Shown: positions 39,289 through 48,066 of the stretch, piece after piece
Position numbering within the stretch: position 1 is the first letter of the stretch
How the letters are laid out: the number at the start of each line of letters is the position of its first letter
Assembly: GCA_964603155.1 (NCBI GenBank)
Contig: CAZRTZ010000004.1
Span: forward strand, 1-64,000
Length of the DNA: 64,000 nucleotides
Source of the DNA: VAUL01 sp964603155
GTDB taxonomy: Bacteria; Desulfobacterota; Desulfuromonadia; Desulfuromonadales; BM103
Reading direction: 5' to 3'
Translations under genes and position numbers: made by a program
The notes under the pieces: generated by a model
Database searches by the model: none
Seen by the model: the letters and a program-made list of their open reading frames with translations, nothing else
Told to the model about the DNA's origin: nothing

Positions 39289-40335
39289 TCATCGGCTGCG
39301 CCATTGACTGCAAAACCACATCCAGGTCAGCAGTGCTGTCAGCAGGCGCCCCGGCGGGTGCGCGGTGAGCGGTTCGAACCAGCGGCGGAATCCGGTGACG
39401 ACCTTCGTGGCCTGATCGACCGAGAGGTCGGCATTCCGTCGCACCGCCCGCCACAGGGCGATCTGCCAGGCGTTGCCACGCACGAACTCCCCGGTTCGAT
39501 ACCACAGGTGCAGGCGCGACCGCCACGACAGCTGCCGCAGCAACCGGTCGACCAGGCGAAAGTAAGGGGCAAGGTGCAGTGGCCTGGTGCGGTCCTGGGA
39601 ACGGTAGATCTCCGGGGCCCGCAGCAGAGGCTCGTCCCAGCCGATCGTGGCAAAATTCATCAGCAGGGCATTCAGCGTCTGGCGCTGCCGAAACCCTTCG
39701 GTTTGAAAGCGGCGTGGTGAGGTGACAATCTCCGCCGGCAGCAGACGCCATCCGCCGAGCCGGCGGATCCGTTCGGCCAGCAGGGTGTCCTCCAAAACCG
39801 CCAGCCCCTCGCGAAAACCGCCCAGTTCCTCAAAAAAACCGGCCGGCAGCAAAAAGCCCTGATCGCCGTGGATCGTCCCGGCCAGGCCGAGCCGTGCCTT
39901 GACTTCGCAATAACGATAGGGCAGCGGATCATCCCGCTCCGTCACGGCAAAGCGCAAGGCGAAGCGGCCGGCCACCCGCAGAGAACCTGACGCGGCCAGA
40001 CGGTCGAGGGCAGCGCGCAGGGCCACCGGATCGCCGATGCGGCTGTCGGCATGCAGGAAGAGCAGCCAGCCCCCCCGGGCACGTGCCGCACCGCGGTTGA
40101 GCTGGGAGCCCCGTCCGGGCGTTCCGCAAAGGATTTCACCCCTGAGGTCGAGGCGGTCAAGCTCCACGGCCGCCAGCTGCGGCGTGCCGTCGCGGGAACC
40201 GCCGTCGCTGATCAGCACTTCGAACTCGACTCCGGTCTGGGCGGCGAGATCGGCAAGTAAAAGCGGAATGGTTGCCGCCTCGTTCAGCGTCGGAATGACC
40301 ACGGTCAGTTCCGGAGCTACCGCCTCACTCCTCAC
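39289..40335 (-). CDS. Family 2 glycosyltransferase (selenodomain-associated type)
   Basis: 348 residues. GT-A nucleotide-sugar-binding fold: LTVVIPTLNEAATIPLLLADL, then ISDGGSRDGT and the metal-binding LLFLHADSRIG. It resembles the glycosyltransferases grouped with radical-SAM/selenodomain genes (TIGR04283-type), but no such partner lies next to it. The C-terminal ~100 residues contain a hydrophobic segment near the end (LLTALLTWMWFC). The only plausible start is GTG at 40333-40335, inside a 7-bp tandem repeat that also provides GAGGAG Shine-Dalgarno sequences. Confidence 0.85.
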   Translation of the reverse strand: MRSEAVAPELTVVIPTLNEAATIPLLLADLAAQTGVEFEVLISDGGSRDGTPQLAAVELDRLDLRGEILCGTPGRGSQLNRGAARARGGWLLFLHADSRIGDPVALRAALDRLAASGSLRVAGRFALRFAVTERDDPLPYRYCEVKARLGLAGTIHGDQGFLLPAGFFEELGGFREGLAVLEDTLLAERIRRLGGWRLLPAEIVTSPRRFQTEGFRQRQTLNALLMNFATIGWDEPLLRAPEIYRSQDRTRPLHLAPYFRLVDRLLRQLSWRSRLHLWYRTGEFVRGNAWQIALWRAVRRNADLSVDQATKVVTGFRRWFEPLTAHPPGRLLTALLTWMWFCSQWRSR

Positions 40336-40363
40336 TCCTCACTCCTCACTCCTCACTCCTCAC
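40323..40363. repeat. Tandem array of a 7-bp unit (CCTCACT), 5.9 copies
   Basis: Perfect heptamer copies overlapping the start of the glycosyltransferase gene. On that gene's strand each unit reads AGTGAGG, giving both GAGG-type Shine-Dalgarno and GTG codons. Confidence 0.95.
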
Positions 40364-40370
40364 AAAAAAG

Positions 40371-40399
40371 GGGGGGACAGAATTCCATTCCGTCCCCCC
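40371..40399. repeat. REP-like palindrome (GGGGGGAC...GTCCCCCC)
   Basis: Arms 40371-40383 and 40387-40399, one mismatch, 3-base loop; third member of the GGGGAC(A/G)GAA family here. Lies between metK's end and the heptamer array and may terminate metK. Confidence 0.75.
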
Positions 40400-40432
40400 T
40401 TCCCTGCCATTGCCCACGTGTTCAGGCGCAGC

Positions 40433-41602
40433 TTACAGCTTTGCCCACTCGCGCAGGGCCTCGACCTTGTCGGTCTTTTCCCAGGAGAACTCGGGGAGTT
40501 CCCGACCGAAGTGGCCGTAGGCGGCGGTCGCCTTGTAGATCGGCCGCAACAGGTCGAGCATGTTGACGATCCCCTTCGGGCGCAGGTCGAAGTGCTCGCG
40601 CACCACCTGGGTCATCTGCTCGTTGCTGAGCTTGCCGGTACCGAAGGTCTCGACCATGACGCTGGTCGGCTCGGCCACACCGATGGCGTAGGAGACCTGC
40701 ACCAGGCAGCGCGTCGCCAGCCCTGCGGCGACGATGTTCTTGGCCACGTAGCGGCCGGCGTAGGCGGCCGAGCGATCGACCTTGGAGGGATCCTTGCCGG
40801 AGAAGGCCCCACCGCCGTGGGGTGCGGCCCCACCGTAGGTGTCGACGATGATCTTGCGTCCGGTCAGACCGCAGTCACCCTGGGGGCCGCCGATGACGAA
40901 ACGGCCGGTCGGGTTCACCAGGTACTTGACCTTCCCTTTGACCAGCTCCGGCGGCAGCACCGGCTTGATGATCTCCTCGATGACCCCTTCGCGAATCTCC
41001 TCCATGTCGATGTTCGGCGCGTGCTGGGTGGAGATGACCACGGTGTCGATGGCAGCGGGCTTGCCGTCGACGTAACGCACCGTGACCTGCGACTTGGCAT
41101 CAGGGCGCAGCCACCACAGCTGCCCGGTCTTGCGCAGCATCGACTGCCGCTCGACCAGGCGGTGCGAAAGATAGATCGGCAGCGGCATCAGCGTCGGAGT
41201 CTCGTCGACCGCGTAGCCGAACATCAGCCCCTGGTCGCCGGCCCCCTGGTCGAGACCGTCATCATAGGCGCGGTTGACCCCCTGGGCGATATCCGGGCTC
41301 TGCTTGTCGTAGGCGACCAGAACCGAACACCCCTTGTAGTCGATGCCGTACTCGGTATTGTCGTAGCCGATCTCCTTCAACGTTTCGCGGGCGACGCCGA
41401 TGTAGTCGACGTTGGCGGCGGTGGTGATCTCGCCGGCCAGCACCACCAGACCGGTGTTGCACAGCGTCTCGGCCGCGATGCGCGAATGCTTGTCCTGCTT
41501 GATGATGGCATCGACGATGGCATCGGAAATCTGGTCGGCGACCTTGTCCGGATGCCCCTCGGAGACCGACTCGGACGTGAAGAGAAAATCCTGTGTGCTC
41601 AT
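40433..41602 (-). CDS. metK: S-adenosylmethionine synthetase
   Basis: 389 residues. Makes SAM from methionine and ATP. Signatures FTSESVSEGHPDKVADQISD, the ATP-loop GAGDQGLMFGYA and GGGAFSGKDPSKVDRSAAY are intact. GGAGTC lies just before the ATG. The upstream region is lost in a 100-N gap, so any SAM-sensing leader cannot be assessed. With ahcY it forms most of the SAM cycle. Confidence 0.98.
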   Translation of the reverse strand: MSTQDFLFTSESVSEGHPDKVADQISDAIVDAIIKQDKHSRIAAETLCNTGLVVLAGEITTAANVDYIGVARETLKEIGYDNTEYGIDYKGCSVLVAYDKQSPDIAQGVNRAYDDGLDQGAGDQGLMFGYAVDETPTLMPLPIYLSHRLVERQSMLRKTGQLWWLRPDAKSQVTVRYVDGKPAAIDTVVISTQHAPNIDMEEIREGVIEEIIKPVLPPELVKGKVKYLVNPTGRFVIGGPQGDCGLTGRKIIVDTYGGAAPHGGGAFSGKDPSKVDRSAAYAGRYVAKNIVAAGLATRCLVQVSYAIGVAEPTSVMVETFGTGKLSNEQMTQVVREHFDLRPKGIVNMLDLLRPIYKATAAYGHFGRELPEFSWEKTDKVEALREWAKL

Positions 41603-41621
41603 GAAACGACTCCTTGCGGAT

Positions 41622-41721
41622 NNNNNNNNNNNNNNNNNNNNNNNNNNNNNNNNNNNNNNNNNNNNNNNNNNNNNNNNNNNNNNNNNNNNNNNNNNNNNNN
41701 NNNNNNNNNNNNNNNNNNNNN
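41622..41721. other. Scaffold gap (100 N) upstream of metK
   Basis: Exactly 100 N, the usual placeholder for a gap of unknown size. It borders a heptamer tandem array, which probably stopped the assembler. Confidence 0.95.
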
Positions 41722-41783
41722 TGACGATTGACGATTGACGATTGACGATTGACGATTGACGATTGACGATTGACGATTGACGA
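41722..41783. repeat. Tandem array of a 7-bp unit (TGACGAT), at least 8.9 copies
   Basis: Eight perfect copies plus six bases, starting directly at the gap edge, so the true copy number may be larger. Between metK and the ptsI stop. Confidence 0.95.
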
Positions 41784-41823
41784 AAACTAGTCCCGGTGCA
41801 GCTTCAAGTCAAGAGATAACCGT

Positions 41824-43608
41824 TCACAACGCCGTGCCTTCGAAGATCTCCGGGAAGCGCTGGCGCAACTCGGCCTCCAGCGTTGTCACCACTTCGTGGG
41901 CGGTGGGCAGTTGCATGAGGCGGTCGAGCAGCGCCTGCATCTCCGCCATGCTGGCCTGACGCATCAGCCGCTTGACGCGCGGGATGGCGGCTGGATTCAT
42001 CGACAACTCGGTAAAGCCGAGGGCGATCAATATCAGGGCATAGAGCTGCTCGCCGGCCATCTCGCCACAGATCGAGACCTCGATGCCCGCGGCACGCGCC
42101 GCACGACAGACCATGCGCAAGGCGCGCAACACCGCCGGATGCAGCGGTTCGTAAAGGTAGGCGACGTGCTCGTTGCCACGGTCGATCGCCAGGCAGTACT
42201 GGATCAGGTCGTTGGTCCCCACGGAGAAAAAGTCGACCTCGCCGGCCATGACTTCGGCCAGCAGGACTGCCGAAGGCGTTTCGACCATGATCCCCAGTGG
42301 CAACCGGCCGACCGCAACCCCTTCGTCAAGCAGTTCCTGGCGGTACTTCTCTAACAGATGCCGGCAGGCACGGATCTCCGCCACCCCGGAAATCATCGGG
42401 AACATCACCCGCAGATTGCCGTGGGCCGATGCGCGCAGGATCGCCCGCAACTGGGTACGGAACAGCGCCCCCTCCTTGAGCGAAAAGCGGACCGCACGCA
42501 ACCCCATGGCCGGATTGAGCTCATCGAGCAGGTTCAATTCCGGGACGAATTTGTCACCGCCGACATCCAGGGTGCGGATCGTCACCGGATGGGGAGCCAT
42601 CGCCTCGACCGCCGCCCGGTAGGCCTGATACTGGGCCTCCTCGTCGGGAGGTTCGGCGGAGGCCATGAAGAGAAACTCGGTGCGGAACAGACCGATCCCC
42701 TCGACGCCCTGCTGACGCGCAGTGCGGATCTCCTCGGCGATTTCAATGTTGCCGCGCAGCGCCACACTGTGCCCGTCGCGGGTCACTGCCGGGAGTTTGC
42801 GATAACTCTCCAGCTCTTTTTCCAGGTAGTCGTAGCGCTGTTTGCGGGCCAGGTACTCGCGGAACGTCGCCGCGGAGGGGTTGAGCACCACCGTCCCGGT
42901 CGAACCGTCGATGATCAGCGGCATGCCGGTCTGCACCTGGGTCGTCACGTTTTCCAGGCCGACCACCGCCGGGATCCCCAGGGAGCGGGCAACGATTGCG
43001 GTATGCGAGGTGCGCCCGCCGACATCGGTGACGAAGCCGATGACCTTGCTACGGTCGATCTGCATGGTATCGGCAGGGGAAAGGTCGTGGGCGACCACGA
43101 CCACCTGCTCGCTCAGCCCCTTCAGGTCTTCGCGCACCTCCCCCAGGAGGTTGCGCATCAGGCGGTCACCGACGGAGTCGACATCGGAGCGCCGCTCGCG
43201 CAGGTATTCGTCTTCGATGCTGTCGAACATCTGCCGGAGCTTGCGCAGGGTGCGGCCCAGGGCCCCTTCGGCGTTGATCAGTTCGGAGCGGATCAACTCA
43301 AGGGTATCGTTGATCAGCATCTGGTCATCGAGGATCAGCAGATGGGTGTCGATAATGTAGATGTGCTCGCCGATGCGCTGGTCGCTGATCTGCGCCTTGA
43401 CTTCGTGCAACTGGTTCCGGGCCTTCTCCACCGCAGCCAGGAAGACGGCGATCTCGGCTTCAACCTCCTGGGGGAGAATGCGCCGCTCGATCCCGGCCAC
43501 CCGGGCCCGGTTGAGCAGGTGGCCGCGGGCAATCGCCACCCCCGGCGAGGCGCCAATGCCGATCAGGATCGTGTCCTGCGGGAGGTCAGAGCTCGCCGAA
43601 ACCATCAT
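41824..43608 (-). CDS. ptsI: PTS enzyme I
   Basis: 594 residues. Autophosphorylates from PEP and passes phosphate to HPr. Domain order: N-terminal HPr-binding helical region, phospho-His domain (GGRTSHTAIVAR), then the PEP-binding TIM barrel with IGLFRTEFLFM, MFPMISGVAEI, FSVGTNDLIQYCLAIDR and the active-site Cys (SICGEMAGEQ). The gene overlaps the ptsH end by 23 bp; no later start is available before the conserved GIGASPGVAIA. Last gene of the long minus-strand block before the scaffold gap. Confidence 0.97.
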   Translation of the reverse strand: MMVSASSDLPQDTILIGIGASPGVAIARGHLLNRARVAGIERRILPQEVEAEIAVFLAAVEKARNQLHEVKAQISDQRIGEHIYIIDTHLLILDDQMLINDTLELIRSELINAEGALGRTLRKLRQMFDSIEDEYLRERRSDVDSVGDRLMRNLLGEVREDLKGLSEQVVVVAHDLSPADTMQIDRSKVIGFVTDVGGRTSHTAIVARSLGIPAVVGLENVTTQVQTGMPLIIDGSTGTVVLNPSAATFREYLARKQRYDYLEKELESYRKLPAVTRDGHSVALRGNIEIAEEIRTARQQGVEGIGLFRTEFLFMASAEPPDEEAQYQAYRAAVEAMAPHPVTIRTLDVGGDKFVPELNLLDELNPAMGLRAVRFSLKEGALFRTQLRAILRASAHGNLRVMFPMISGVAEIRACRHLLEKYRQELLDEGVAVGRLPLGIMVETPSAVLLAEVMAGEVDFFSVGTNDLIQYCLAIDRGNEHVAYLYEPLHPAVLRALRMVCRAARAAGIEVSICGEMAGEQLYALILIALGFTELSMNPAAIPRVKRLMRQASMAEMQALLDRLMQLPTAHEVVTTLEAELRQRFPEIFEGTAL

Positions 43609-43861
43609 TGATCAAGGCCCTGATTGCCTGCATCGCCTCGGCCGCGTCCTCTCCGCTGGTCGTGACCCGCAGTTGCGAACCGACCGGTGCGGCGAGCATC
43701 AGCAGCCCCATGATGCTCTTGCCGTTGACCTCTTCCCCTTCCTTGGCGACGGTCACGTCCGCCTTGAAACGGTTGGCCGCCTGCACCAGCTGCGCAGCGG
43801 CGCGAGCATGCAGCCCGAGGCGATTGATCAGCACGAAATCGGCGCTCTCGGTTGTTGGCAT
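43586..43861 (-). CDS. ptsH: Phosphocarrier protein HPr
   Basis: 91 residues. Has both regulatory residues: the EI-phosphorylated His in GLHARAAAQL and the HprK-phosphorylated Ser in NGKSIMGLL. The presence of hprK upstream in the same block makes Ser phosphorylation likely. Directly follows the EIID gene. Confidence 0.98.
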   Translation of the reverse strand: MPTTESADFVLINRLGLHARAAAQLVQAANRFKADVTVAKEGEEVNGKSIMGLLMLAAPVGSQLRVTTSGEDAAEAMQAIRALINDGFGEL

Positions 43862-43864
43862 CGG

Positions 43865-44620
43865 TTACCCCTTGATAAGCATGGCCAGCCCCAGCAGGCC
43901 GGCAGTCGTCGTGAGGAGCAGAACGAAACTGGTGACACCGCGCCGGGCCAGCCCGGCATAAAGCAGAACGAGCGGAAGCAGCATTATCCCCCAGCCCACG
44001 GCGACCCCCTGCTGACTGCAGCCGCTTTCGACCAGCAGGGCACAGAGAACACCAAGGAGGATGATCGTTCCTGACTTGACGCGAATGGCGATATCGGGGA
44101 GGCGCAGCCGCTGGAGCGTCTCCACCGCGCCAACCCCTTGCCGGAAACCGATCAGCAGCCCACCGCAGCGGCAGAGCAGGTGCGGCAGGTTGTAGACCAG
44201 CAGCAGCACCAACGGCGCCCACAAAAAACCCTGGATGGCCAGCAGCAGGCCGATCACTGCCGCGAGAGGGCGAATCGCCCCCCAGAACAGGGCGTCCCCC
44301 ATGGCCGCGTAGGGCGCCATCACCATCTGCTGAAAACCCGACCCATCCACCACCGCACCGGCATCTCCCTGACGGTCGGCTTCCAGGCGCAGCACGGTCC
44401 CCGTGACCCATGGCGCCAGATACGGATGCGTGTTGAAATAGGTCGTGTATCTCTCCAGCAGCTCAGGGGGCAATTGGCGACCATAGAGATGCCTGAGCCC
44501 CGGCAACAGCTGGTAGAGGAAACCGAGATTCTGCAGCCGGTCGAAATTCCAGCTGGCCTGCAGCAGAAACGACCGGCCGCAGCAGTGCAGCATGGTTGCG
44601 AACGGCAGCCTGACCGACAT
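43865..44620 (-). CDS. Mannose-family PTS component EIID
   Basis: 251 residues from ATG 44620, preceded by AGGGGGTG; longer frames upstream are shadows of EIIC. EIID-family features: FLLQASWNFDRLQNLGFLYQLLP, THPYLAPWVTG, and helical C-terminus (GLLLAIQGFLWAPLVLLL; GIMLLPLVLLYAGLA). Works with EIIC as the membrane transporter of a mannose-type PTS. Shorter than typical (about 270-280). Confidence 0.9.
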   Translation of the reverse strand: MSVRLPFATMLHCCGRSFLLQASWNFDRLQNLGFLYQLLPGLRHLYGRQLPPELLERYTTYFNTHPYLAPWVTGTVLRLEADRQGDAGAVVDGSGFQQMVMAPYAAMGDALFWGAIRPLAAVIGLLLAIQGFLWAPLVLLLVYNLPHLLCRCGGLLIGFRQGVGAVETLQRLRLPDIAIRVKSGTIILLGVLCALLVESGCSQQGVAVGWGIMLLPLVLLYAGLARRGVTSFVLLLTTTAGLLGLAMLIKG

Positions 44621-44622
44621 GG

Positions 44623-45318
44623 TCACCCCCTGACCAGGAGCAGCAACTGGGTGCAGCCGAAGGCCGCGCCGAACCAGACGTAGCCACGGCTGACATTCAG
44701 GGTGCCGAGCAGCACGGCGGCCCCGATCAGGGTAAAGCTGAGCTGCAGGCTCGCCCCCGCCTGTTGAATCGCCGCGAGCAGCGGCGATCCGGCCACGGCG
44801 AGCAACAACGTTCCACCGCCGACAATCACGGTACAGCTGAACAGGCTGGCCACTGCGAAATGAAGCAGCCCGGCCAGATGCAGCCGCTCGATGCGTCGGG
44901 CATCCCCTGCCGAGGCAGCAGCCAGAGCCAGGTTTTCCAGACGGCCGTTGGCACGCCGCACCCAGCGTTCGCCGTATTGTCCGACCAGACCGAGAGGGAG
45001 GGCGGTCAGCGTCGCCAGGAGCACTGTCGGGATGCCCGTCACGGCGAACTGCTGCTGCACCGTCAGAGTCAGAACCGTGGCCCCGATCGCCACCTGGGTG
45101 TCGTCCGGCGGGATGGCGGCCCCGACCGGCAGCCGGCCCAGCCAGAGCAGCTCCAGCAATATTCCGACCTGCAACCCCGCCAGCGGGATGCCGAGCAACC
45201 ATCCGGTCAGGCTGGCTGCCACCAGCGGCCGGCAAACCATGCTTTGCAAAAACGCCACCCGGTCGAAGCCGAGCAGCACGGCGAGCGTCCCCGCCGTCAG
45301 GTACTCGCCCGTCCCCAT
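44623..45318 (-). CDS. Mannose-family PTS component EIIC
   Basis: 231 residues from ATG 45318, which follows the EIIB stop by one base. Hydrophobic, with about seven helices; contains the sorbose/mannose EIIC pattern GWLLGIPLAGLQVGILLELLWL and the conserved VGAAIPPDDTQVAIGATVL. Sugar specificity cannot be read. Confidence 0.9.
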   Translation of the reverse strand: MGTGEYLTAGTLAVLLGFDRVAFLQSMVCRPLVAASLTGWLLGIPLAGLQVGILLELLWLGRLPVGAAIPPDDTQVAIGATVLTLTVQQQFAVTGIPTVLLATLTALPLGLVGQYGERWVRRANGRLENLALAAASAGDARRIERLHLAGLLHFAVASLFSCTVIVGGGTLLLAVAGSPLLAAIQQAGASLQLSFTLIGAAVLLGTLNVSRGYVWFGAAFGCTQLLLLVRG

Positions 45319-45319
45319 G

Positions 45320-45808
45320 TCAGCCGCCCCCGCTGCGCAGCATCTGTTCCCACCCCTGCTCACGGTCGGCGGGGATGCACTGGGAGACGATGGTGACACC
45401 ACAGGCCGCAACCTGACGAAGGTTGTCGATATCGTCCTGGTCGAGGGCAATGGTGCAGCTATAGCGATTCTTCCCCTCAGCGGTATGCATGTTGCCGAGG
45501 TTCAACCTGGTGTAGCCGATACCGAGGCGTTGCGCGCGCAAGGCATCGACGGAGTTGGCAAAGAGCAGCAGGACGCGTTTTCGTCCGGTATCGGGCAAGG
45601 CCAGGAAAGCGACGGCCTCCTCCAGGGTGCCAATCATGAGCTTGATGGAACTCGGTACCGCAGCCTGCATGATCATGCACTGCAACGGCGTACGGGCAAC
45701 CTCGTCGTTGGCAACCACGATGCAATCCGCCTGGACATAGGGGACCCAGGCTTCCAGGACCTGGCCATGGATCAGACGGCTGTCGACACGAGTGAGCACC
45801 AGAGACAT
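45320..45808 (-). CDS. Mannose-family PTS component EIIB
   Basis: 162 residues, cytoplasmic sorbose-type EIIB. Begins LVLTRVDSRLIHGQVLEAW; the His in RLIHGQV is the phosphorylation site. The GNMHTAEGK segment is also typical. Accepts phosphate from EIIA and gives it to the incoming sugar. Confidence 0.95.
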   Translation of the reverse strand: MSLVLTRVDSRLIHGQVLEAWVPYVQADCIVVANDEVARTPLQCMIMQAAVPSSIKLMIGTLEEAVAFLALPDTGRKRVLLLFANSVDALRAQRLGIGYTRLNLGNMHTAEGKNRYSCTIALDQDDIDNLRQVAACGVTIVSQCIPADREQGWEQMLRSGGG

Positions 45809-45815
45809 TTGAACC

Positions 45816-46223
45816 TCAGCCTTGCCGGGAGAGCAACTCGCCGGCCACCATGATCCCTTCGCGGGCCTGGTCTTTGAGAAACACGGCCAGTGCGGGCAAG
45901 CGGTGGCTGCTGCGATAGCTGAAGAATTTAAGCAGCATCGGCAGGTTGACGCCGGTGAGCAGTTCGACCCGTTCCGGCTCGAGGAGGGTCATGCCGATAT
46001 TGCTCGGCGTACCGCCGAACATGTCGGTCATTACCAGCACCGCTTCGCAGCCGTTGCCAGCCTGTTCGATCGCCTGAAGCAGCCGTCCCCGCAACTCATC
46101 GGGAGGCTCGCCGCGCGACAAGCTGAGAGCCAGCGCAGACGGCTGTGCGCCGATGATCAGCTCCGCTGTCGCCAGGAGGGACTCTCCCAGCGTGCCATGT
46201 GTTGCCACCACCAGGCCGATCAT
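45816..46223 (-). CDS. Mannose-family PTS component EIIA
   Basis: 135 residues. IIA-Man fold beginning GLVVATHGTLGESLLATAE, the His of ATHG being phosphorylated by HPr. MTDMFGGTPSNIG and LLTGVNLPMLLK are conserved. Starts inside the rapZ stop (4-bp overlap), coupling the two. Not fused to EIIB as in E. coli ManX. Confidence 0.95.
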   Translation of the reverse strand: MIGLVVATHGTLGESLLATAELIIGAQPSALALSLSRGEPPDELRGRLLQAIEQAGNGCEAVLVMTDMFGGTPSNIGMTLLEPERVELLTGVNLPMLLKFFSYRSSHRLPALAVFLKDQAREGIMVAGELLSRQG

Positions 46224-47083
46224 GACGCCCCCCTGTTCAGATCACGATGGCTGACGTCCACGGCACAGCCGGTACCGAGCAGGTAAGGGCGCAACTCCTC
46301 GACGATGGCCACGCTGCGGTGACGCCCGCCGGTACAACCGACGGCCACGGTGAGGCTGCTTTTCCCTTCCTGCTGGCAGCGCGGCACCTGGAAGAACAGC
46401 AGCTGCCTGATCTGCTGCAAATAGCGCTGGCAGTCGGGCTGCCCCAGGACAAACTGGCTGACCGCGGGATCAAGCCCGGACAACGGCTTGAGTTCCGGAA
46501 CGAAATGGGGGTTTTCCAGAAACCGCACGTCGAAGACCAGGTCGGCTTCGAGCGGCAACCCGTAGCGGAAACCGAAGGAGAGCAGATGGATGGGCAGACT
46601 GCCGGCAGCGGCCTCAGGACCGAACACCACGCTCAACACCCGCTGGCGCAGCTGGTGGACATTGGTCGCGGAGGAATCGATCACCACTGTCGCCGCGCGC
46701 TTGAGCTCGACGAGCATGTCCCGCTCACGGGCAATCGCGGCGGCTATCCCCTCGTGCTGCGCCAGAGGGTGACGGCGGCGGGTTTCGGAAAAACGTCGCA
46801 TCAGCTCGGCATCGGCCGCCTCGAAGAAAAGAATTTCCAGAGACTGGCCGGTCGCCTGCAGACCGGCGAGAATTTCGTAGGCGGCGCTGAGAAAGTCGCG
46901 CCCGCGGGCATCGACGACCACGGCGACATGCCGGTAGCCGCGGTCGGTCAAAGCGAGGAATTCAGGGAGCAGCGGCAGCGGCAGGTTGTCGACGACGAAG
47001 AAGCCGGCATCTTCGAGAGCCCGGGCACCGGTACTCTTGCCCGAACCGGAGAGCCCAGTCAGGATGACCAGACGGCGACTCAC
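46220..47083 (-). CDS. rapZ: RNase adapter / nucleotide-binding protein RapZ
   Basis: 287 residues. Walker A GLSGSGKSTGARALED and VVDNLPLPLLP at the N-terminus; C-terminal RNA/ligand-binding domain with SFGFRYGLPLEADLVFDVRF and VAVGCTGGRHRSVAIVEEL. In E. coli it senses glucosamine-6-phosphate and controls glmS through small RNAs; that circuit is not known here. Overlaps hprK and EIIA genes by 4 bp each. Confidence 0.96.
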   Translation of the reverse strand: MSRRLVILTGLSGSGKSTGARALEDAGFFVVDNLPLPLLPEFLALTDRGYRHVAVVVDARGRDFLSAAYEILAGLQATGQSLEILFFEAADAELMRRFSETRRRHPLAQHEGIAAAIARERDMLVELKRAATVVIDSSATNVHQLRQRVLSVVFGPEAAAGSLPIHLLSFGFRYGLPLEADLVFDVRFLENPHFVPELKPLSGLDPAVSQFVLGQPDCQRYLQQIRQLLFFQVPRCQQEGKSSLTVAVGCTGGRHRSVAIVEELRPYLLGTGCAVDVSHRDLNRGAS

Positions 47084-48063
47084 TCCAGATTGCTCCCGAT
47101 GATGGTGTGGGCATGCAGACGGGCCGCTTCGGCCATGCGCTGCTCAAGGCGGGCCTCGAACTCGACGGCACTGTGGTAGCCCATCTCCTTGAGCAACTGG
47201 TTGCGTGCCGCCACTTCGACGATCCCGGTCATATTGCGTCCCGGCCGCACCGGCAGGGTCAGGATCGGCAGCTTCACGCCGAGCAGTTCGTAATGGCGAT
47301 CCTCGATGCCGAGCCGGTCGTATTCGGCACCGTCCTGCCATTCGGCCAGTTCGATGACCAGGTCGATCTTCTTGCGCTCGCGAATCGCCGCCACACCGAA
47401 CAGATGCTTGATGTTGATGATCCCCAGCCCCCGGATCTCCATGTGGTAGTGGAGCAGGTCGCTCCCCTCGCCGAAAAGCACCGCCGGGTACTTGAACCTC
47501 ACCTTGACCACGTCGTCGGCCACCAGGCGATGCCCGCGCAGCACCAGATCGAGGGCGCATTCGCTCTTGCCGATACCGCTCTTGCCGATGAGCAGCACGC
47601 CGACGCCGAGGACATCGACCAGGACACCGTGGACCGTGGTCTGCGGTAGCAGACGTTCCTCGAGATACTGGGTGATCAGGGTAATGAAGGTTGAACTGAC
47701 ATGGTGGGTACGCAGCAGGGGGATGCCATGACGTTCCACGGCCGCAAGCAGCTGCGGCTGCGCCGTCAGCCCCTTGGTGATGATGAAGCAGCAGATTCCC
47801 AGGGCGCAAAGCTGTTCGAGGTTCTGCGCAGCGCGGTCCGCATCGCTGGCGATGATCTCGTCGAGGTAGGTCAGCTCGGTGGAACCGAGAATCTGAATCC
47901 GGTCCGGATGAAGGTTGTTGGTGTAGCCGGCCAGTGCCAGGCCGGGCTTCTGGATGCGCGGCATCTGCACGACCCGCGCGAGTCCACCTTCCCCGCCAAG
48001 CAGTTCAAGGTCGAGGCCGGCTTCTTTCTCGGCAAGCAGGTCGGCAATGCTGAGCTTCGCCAT
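47080..48063 (-). CDS. hprK: HPr kinase/phosphorylase
   Basis: 327 residues. Phosphorylates and dephosphorylates the regulatory Ser of HPr. The C-terminal catalytic domain has the P-loop GKSGIGKSECALDLVLRGH followed by LVADDVV, the signature IRGLGIINIKHLFG and the K3/phosphorylase loop LPVRPGRNMTGIVEVAARN. The N-terminal domain is complete (MAKLSIADLL). In Gram-negatives this gene is typically linked to ptsN and rapZ, as here. Confidence 0.97.
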   Translation of the reverse strand: MAKLSIADLLAEKEAGLDLELLGGEGGLARVVQMPRIQKPGLALAGYTNNLHPDRIQILGSTELTYLDEIIASDADRAAQNLEQLCALGICCFIITKGLTAQPQLLAAVERHGIPLLRTHHVSSTFITLITQYLEERLLPQTTVHGVLVDVLGVGVLLIGKSGIGKSECALDLVLRGHRLVADDVVKVRFKYPAVLFGEGSDLLHYHMEIRGLGIINIKHLFGVAAIRERKKIDLVIELAEWQDGAEYDRLGIEDRHYELLGVKLPILTLPVRPGRNMTGIVEVAARNQLLKEMGYHSAVEFEARLEQRMAEAARLHAHTIIGSNLE

Positions 48064-48066
48064 GGG

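Noticed and set aside
40323..41783. CRISPR array
   Set aside because: The repeats are contiguous 7-mers without spacers, and no cas genes are present.
43865..45235. 456-residue protein covering EIID plus upstream frame
   Set aside because: The first ~200 codons are an out-of-frame shadow of EIIC; EIID starts at 44620 with its own Shine-Dalgarno.
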